Source: Sambucus nigra (Eukaryota > Streptophyta > Magnoliopsida > Dipsacales > Adoxaceae). From it: DNA of 64,000 nt. Made by a program: the position numbers and the translations under genes. Positions 59,201-64,000 of this stretch are shown here, in pieces (within the stretch, counting starts at the first letter, position 1; every line of letters begins with the position of its first letter). The notes below the pieces were generated by a model, which was given only the letters and a program-made list of their open reading frames with translations, ran no database searches and was not told the DNA's origin. The stretch spans positions 10,781,001-10,845,000 of the forward strand of contig OX422220.1 in NCBI GenBank assembly GCA_949130495.1, read 5' to 3'.

Positions 59201-59599
59201 ATTAAGCTAGCACTTCTACCAGTAACACATGAAGATCCATTTCCATACATCTTCCATATAGGCAATTCTTCATTGGAGTTCCCTTCACTCAAGGATCCAT
59301 ACTTGAACACTTTTTGGTTATGATCCAAGTACTGTTTGGTTCCAACCTGTGTAGTGGATGTTCGTAGTTTTCGTGTTTTAGACCTATCTTCCGAAGAAGC
59401 CTATTCGTGATGGTTTTCCTTGGAGCTCTCTTCCGGATAAGTCAACTCGATTATTTTACGTATTGCGAGAGTATGGTCGATAGGGTATTCATAATAAGTA
59501 AATTTAGCTATAAAATCTAGTACTGATTGGCCGTTTACTATTTTTTAGGGTTTGTAGTGTATATCATATTATCCTAACACCATTTCCCATGCCATAAAC

Positions 59600-60760
59600 C
59601 TCCCTACCCTCTATAGTTTGTGAATGGCTTAGTGTAAAAGCAAGTCTGTGTAGAAAACATTGTCGTGGGCCTATAAATATGGTTTCATCCTTCGTGAGAC
59701 TTCAATGAGGTCCAGAACAAGCTTCTCCAGTCTAGGATGCCCGATTTACACTCCTCGAAAGGCCTTATTGGTGTAGTAAACAAGTTTCTAAACTCCATTT
59801 TCCACTCGAATGAATGCCAAGATAATTGTTGACTCATATACTGTAGGTATAAGTATAGTTTCTCTCCCATGAGTAGTCTAAAGAGCAATGGTGGGGATCC
59901 CAAATACTTCATTAACTCCAGGAAGGCATTCTCACATTCTGCATTCCACTCAAACGACTTTCTTAATACCTTGAATAAGGGTAAGCATTTATCAGTAGCT
60001 CGATAAACGAACATGTTGAGAGCTTCTACTCTTTGAGTTATCTTTTGTATATCCTTTATTTATGAGGAAAACTGCATTCCAATCAAATCATTGACTTTGT
60101 CAAGATTGGCATCAAATACTCTTTGATTTACAATGAACCTCAAGAGCATTGCTTCTTGTAGATAGAACATGCATTTTGTAGGATTGAGCTTGATTCAGTA
60201 ATTCTCCAATTGATTAATTGTTTATACGAGGTCAATAATGTGGTCAGAGGCTTCATTGCTTTTGGTGAGCCTATCATCCACATACACTTCCATATTTTAA
60301 CCAATATCTTCTTTAAAAAAGTTATTCACCAAACTTTGGTATGTTGCTTTAGTATTTTTTAGCCCAAATTTCATAACATTGTAGTAGTAAGTACCTCGGT
60401 TGGTGATGAATGAGGTTTTTTCGTGTCCTGTGGCTTCACTTTATTTAGTTATACCCTAAATAAGAATACATGGAACTTAGCAAGTCATACCCAAATGTGG
60501 TGTCAATAAATTGATGGATTATAGGAAAAGTAAAATGATCCTTTGGAATTTCCTTATTGATGTATATAAAATAAACACACACGTGCCACTTATCATTTTT
60601 ATTTTTCACCAACACAACATTGGCCAACTAATCAGGGTATTTGACATCTTTGATGAAGTTTCCTTCTATAATTTGCCCACCTCTTCCTGGATATCCATGT
60701 TCTTATCCAAACTAAACACGTGTGGCTTCTTCTTGGTCGGCTTACCATTTTTATGATATT
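59600..60760 (-). pseudogene. reverse transcriptase and RNase H of the Tat element
   Basis: The open stretch 60445-60627 has ANVVLVKNKNDKWHVCVYF, INKEIPKDHFTFPIIHQFID and LLSSMYSYLGYN. This is RT with its motif A Asp changed to Tyr (the family has FMDAYSGYN). The YVDD box is intact at 60273-60284. RNase H begins in 59685-60014 with TDKCLPLFKVLRKSFEW, CENAFLELMKYLGSPPLL and LYLYLQ. The usual SPPLLSKP and the RNase H acidic positions are eroded. Stops occur between 60060 and 60440. Confidence 0.85.
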
Positions 60761-61039
60761 AAAGTCGTGGCATATTAATTTCAGGTAAATCTATGCCATA
60801 CCCTTATGGCACCAATAAAGTACACTTTTTCATTCTATATGAAATTTATTCAAATCCTGTTTGAGGGTTGGCTCTAGAGATGAGCCGATATTTGTAGCCA
60901 TCTCTCGGTGATCGTCGTCCAAGATGACCATTTTTTTTCTTCCACAATATTGTATATTAGCCTCCTAGAGAAGATCTAAGGTCTCAATTTTTTAGGTGGT
61001 GTTAAGTTTCTTTATTTCTTCTTGGTCGGCTGATGTATT

Positions 61040-61720
61040 ATAGCATTATATGGCTTTAATTTGATTTCTTATGACAAAACTAACCCCATAATGTGTGGGG
61101 AATTTTATCCACTGGTGGATAGTAGATGGTACTGCTTTGCACTTCTTTAAGACGACCCTACCAAGAATTATGTTGTAAGTTGATTGGACGTAATTGTCTA
61201 AGTAAATAAAGAGGATCATTTTGCCTCGGCTTGATGGCCATGTGCCGATAAGGACTTCAAACACTATAGTTAAAAAAGGATACACGTTTTCACTTGATAG
61301 GCACATTAGAGGCCTGTGATATGGCTCCAATTTGTTATTGCATAGTGCCAATACATTTAAGCAATCATAAACATGACATTGGTTAAGATACTAATGTCTA
61401 CTAAAATTCATGCCACTATTCCTTCATGTTCTCATAAGTTGATCACCATAGGATCATCAAGGGGATAGATCAATCCAGATAGATCATTATTTGATAAACC
61501 TATCGCCAGCCTCTCTTTGTTTACTTTCCTCGCTCGTCCATCATCGTCATCAGATAAATTGATTTTCTTGATGTATGAACATACTTTGGTTTCATTTAAA
61601 TAGACATTTATTTTGGATATTTCATCATCGTCGACCTCGTCTCCTCCTTTAATAAAATTATAACAAAAAGATATCAGCCTCTTGGGGTTTCTTTGACAAG
61701 TCTGTGTCATCTTCTAAATC
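61040..61720 (-). pseudogene. protease region of the Tat element
   Basis: 61046-61351 reads ENVYPFLTIVFEVLIG, YVQSTYNIILGRVVLKKCKA, VPSTIHQWIKFPT. This corresponds to the protease C-terminal half of Tat elements (family form SAYNIILGRPTLN...AVxSTYHLxxKFPT). Upstream, 61432-61710 ends LAIGLSNNDLSGLIYPLDDP, matching the FTDEDLRGxxxPHDD string that precedes the catalytic site. The DTG/DGG site between them (about 61355-61430) is not readable. Confidence 0.78.
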
Positions 61721-61799
61721 ATTATCTCCACCTTTTTTTTCTCTTCGCTTCCTTTGGATAGGATTCTAGTCGCCTTTTGGTGTCTCTTTCCTCTATCCT

Positions 61800-62000
61800 G
61801 TTAACAAACTTTGAAAGGTTTCCACGTCAGATCAGGATCTATATCCCGTTCTTTAAAGCTATGAATTTTCTGTAGTATGACCATCGTCTTGTGAAATTCA
61901 CACTACTTAGACTTATCTCTCCTATTATGGGGAGATTTCATTTTTCCAGGCCATTTTAATTTCTTGTTTCCCTTGTGAGGGGGTATACTCATTGCACGTC
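61800..62000 (-). pseudogene. gag C-terminal remnant of the Tat element
   Basis: The minus strand near 61830-61960 contains CEFHKT followed by an FKERDI-like tail. This fits the Cys/His-rich end of Tat gag (CxFHxxxGHxTxxCxxLKxxIE). Only the first Cys and His survive. I could not read the capsid domain to the right. Confidence 0.5.
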
Positions 62001-62539
62001 ATGGGCTTTTTAGCCTTCTATCCTTTTGGTCTATTTTCTCGGAGTTATTTTCATCATCAGTTTTCGAGCTAGGGGGCCTATTTTGAGGCCAAAGCCTCCA
62101 CGACATTCATGATTTCTCTAGAGTTAGCCATTAATTCAAGTATGGTTTTGCAGGGTTAAGGTGAATGTATATCTTTATACGATAATGTGCAGCTGGACAT
62201 TTATTCACACACATGTGCATGGTGACAATTGAATATCCTATGTGTTTCTATTCACATTACTGATGGTTCATCTTCCCGAGTGTGGTTGGCTGGGTGGCCG
62301 ATCAGAAGATATCAGAGTTGTCATCACTTTGAAGGTCCACGTGGCATAATTATTTTAGGCAACAACAGTGTCGAATACTCAAACTTTCAATTGAAGATTA
62401 GTTAGCGATCGCATTTGCACAAGTCATATTTACGCATGCATCATGCCGATTGCTTATTCCCAAATGTATATGACACTTTTGATATTTGGAGAAAATCATT
62501 CTAAGGCTTTAAATGTTTTTAAAATAATTTTCAAAAGTG
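62001..62539. other. no gene recognised
   Basis: Probably the decayed N-terminal part of Tat gag or its leader. No motif could be confirmed on either strand. Confidence 0.35.
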
Positions 62540-62840
62540 TTTGATAATATTTAGATTTTTTCCAAGTTGTTCTAATGATATTTCCTATGTCATTAGAATG
62601 AGGTTCCTTTCTCGTTCGAATTAGAGATCAAAGAAGCTCAATTATTGAATACTTTGGCTTCGATGTAATATCGTCAGAGAACTCGTTCGAACGTCGTGAC
62701 AATGAGATTGGTAACCTTGTAACGAACCATATTTACCCCTGGTTGGAATATGGTTTGATATCTCATTAGATTCTAATTCGAACGAGACTGTGTATGTCAT
62801 TCCAATGAGGTACCATGTCATTCGAATGACCTAACACATT
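62540..62840. repeat. cluster of TCATTCGAATGA-like palindromes
   Basis: It contains the perfect 14-bp palindrome GTCATTCGAATGAC (about 62818-62831). At least five diverged relatives are present (GTCATTAGAATGAGG, CTCGTTCGAATTAGAG, ACTCGTTCGAACG, CTAATTCGAACGAG, GTCATTCCAATGAGG). The spacing is irregular. Confidence 0.65.
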
Positions 62841-64000
62841 TTTAAAGAAAATGGATTTTTGTTAGTTTTTCCCACTTACCCAAATTTAAAAAAAAAATAG
62901 TTTTTAAAGAAGTGCCTTGTAGAAATTTTCAACTTGCCTTTTTCTTGACTATATAATACCAAAAACACTTTGGAAAAGCCTCTCTAAATATCCTTCATCA
63001 TTTATGATCACATTTTCATAAACCAATCATGCATAACCATTTGTATCATACCTTCATAGTCATGGGGTGGATTATGCATTATTTTATACGGTAAAGGAAA
63101 TTGGTGGGTACTAATACAAGGATTTGTTGTGATGACTTCTGAGATTGCACGTAGCTACATACATTTGCATGGCCTTATGGCGACATTCTTTGTAATTCAA
63201 TTGATTCTTCTTGTAAAACCGTATATGTAGTGAATTTGTCTAGCCCTGGTCGTGCCGGGTTTATCCTATTTTGGATTTTCCTTGTACATCGATGTTTCGT
63301 TGTCTGTTTTTTAACTTTACAATTTGAATCACGCATGTTCACTTAGTAGTTAGGTTAACAAGCTTGAAAATGGAATGAAGTGAGACTTCCTTCCAGGACT
63401 TTTATTTACTTGTTTCAAGTGTTTACAAATTCGGGTAAATTTAATGAAGGTGAACATAAAACATATAACCACGTGTTTTGAAATCGATATTAAAGTCTAT
63501 TTCTAAGAATTTATCTGATGAATCTTGACGGTTATACGGAAGGTTATTCATCAAATATACCCCTATGTTCCGCAAAATAATTACACATATTGGAAATCAT
63601 ATATGAAATACGCTTTATAATCAATTGATGATGCTTGGTTCGGTATTTAAAAGGGGTGGTCTCCACCAACCATTGTTACATGGGAAATAATAATTTCAAA
63701 ATTCTTCGAGGAATGCAGTGAGGTTGAGTTGAAATTTAGTATCTTCAATTATATATGTTTAAATTATTTATTTAGTTAGGTTACCAATGAAGAGCTTCAA
63801 CGTATCAAGATGTGTGAAGATTTAATCCATTCATGGTACAATCTTTAACTTACCCATGAGGTAACGAATGCGGTTAAAGCATCCACACATCAAAATATCA
63901 CTTCCTAATTCGAAACCATTAACATGAGAGAGAGTGAAATATTTGATGAGTTGTATACATGTATATCCGCTATTTTTAACGCGTGTTAAAACTTGGGTGA
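62841..64000 (+). mobile_element. probable start of a plus-strand Copia element (Copia-2)
   Basis: A TATATAA box at 62950-62956 and, at 63235-63300, a GTCGTGCCGGGTTTATCC...TGGATTTTCCTTGTA string resemble the U5 part of plant Copia LTRs. At the window end, the frame around 63912-64000 reads ETINMRESEIFDELYTCISA then IFNAC, and slightly upstream IKMCEDLIHSWYN. These fit the UBN2-like gag of Copia elements (form MKxxESIxxMYTRFxxIVN). Neither the LTR borders nor a primer site was found, and stops interrupt the frame, so this is a tentative call. Confidence 0.42.

Larger units (their letters stand above)
57030..62000 (-). mobile_element. Tat-lineage Ty3/Gypsy retrotransposon, internal region
   Basis: Minus-strand order from the right: gag C-terminus, protease, RT, RNase H, a second (archaeal-like) RNase H, and integrase. 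Dual RNase H and these particular RT and protease sequences mark the Tat lineage. There is no chromodomain. I found no LTRs with certainty. The 3' side may include the repeat region and antisense ORF down to about 51770. All frames are broken. Confidence 0.8.

Noticed and set aside
1..64000. tRNA, rRNA, organellar insertions or intact host genes
   Set aside because: I looked on both strands for tRNA-like cloverleaf strings, rRNA and plastid gene motifs and found none I could support. The only tRNA-related strings are the retroelement primer sites.

Overview
This window reads as repeat-rich plant nuclear DNA, and I recognise no host gene in it. The evidence is the content: Ty3/Gypsy elements of Tekay/Del (chromovirus) and Tat type, Copia elements with initiator-tRNA(Met) primer sites, plant Helitrons with a Rep/helicase relic, a CACTA-type terminus, and long AT-rich microsatellites. 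The species cannot be named from the sequence. Almost every coding region is broken by stops and frameshifts, so most entries are pseudogenes inside mobile elements.

Layout, left to right. (1) 1-1411: the 3' part of a plus-strand LTR that interrupts the integrase of a minus-strand Tekay-type element (Tekay-A, 1412-6853; the rest lies left of the window). (2) About 6854-14040: a minus-strand Helitron (H1) with a decayed Rep/helicase gene, ending at a (TA)n tract. (3) 14120-15034: gene-free spacer. (4) 15035-38643: Tekay-B, a plus-strand Tekay/Del element with two ~3.1 kb LTRs, primer site, gag, protease, RT, RNase H, integrase with chromodomain, and polypurine tract. Its 5' LTR is split by two head-to-tail minus-strand Helitrons (H3 17667-20905, H2 20915-26913). 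Its pol is split by a 3397-bp inverted solo LTR with a perfect 5-bp target duplication. (5) 38644-41329: unassigned spacer. (6) About 41330-49606: a minus-strand Copia element (LTR, RT, integrase remnant, protease, gag, PBS, LTR) with an unidentified 1.7 kb insert. (7) About 51770-62000: a minus-strand Tat-lineage Gypsy element (gag end, protease, RT, RNase H, second RNase H, integrase). It has a repeat-rich 3' region, an antisense intron-containing ORF relic, an integrase present twice in overlapping copies, and a CACTA-like end between those copies. (8) 62540-64000: a palindrome-rich patch, then what looks like the start of a plus-strand Copia element.

Order of events. H1, Tekay-B, Copia-1 and Tat are neighbours of undetermined relative age. 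Tekay-B inserted before H2/H3 and before the solo LTR, because both sit inside it. The intact 3' LTR of Tekay-B shows what the Helitron insertion site looked like before insertion. Nothing here is a convincing new cellular system. The points most worth checking are the Helitron array, the palindromic LTR minisatellite, the GATCGATC clusters shared by two LTR families, the duplicated Tat integrase, and the antisense ORF.
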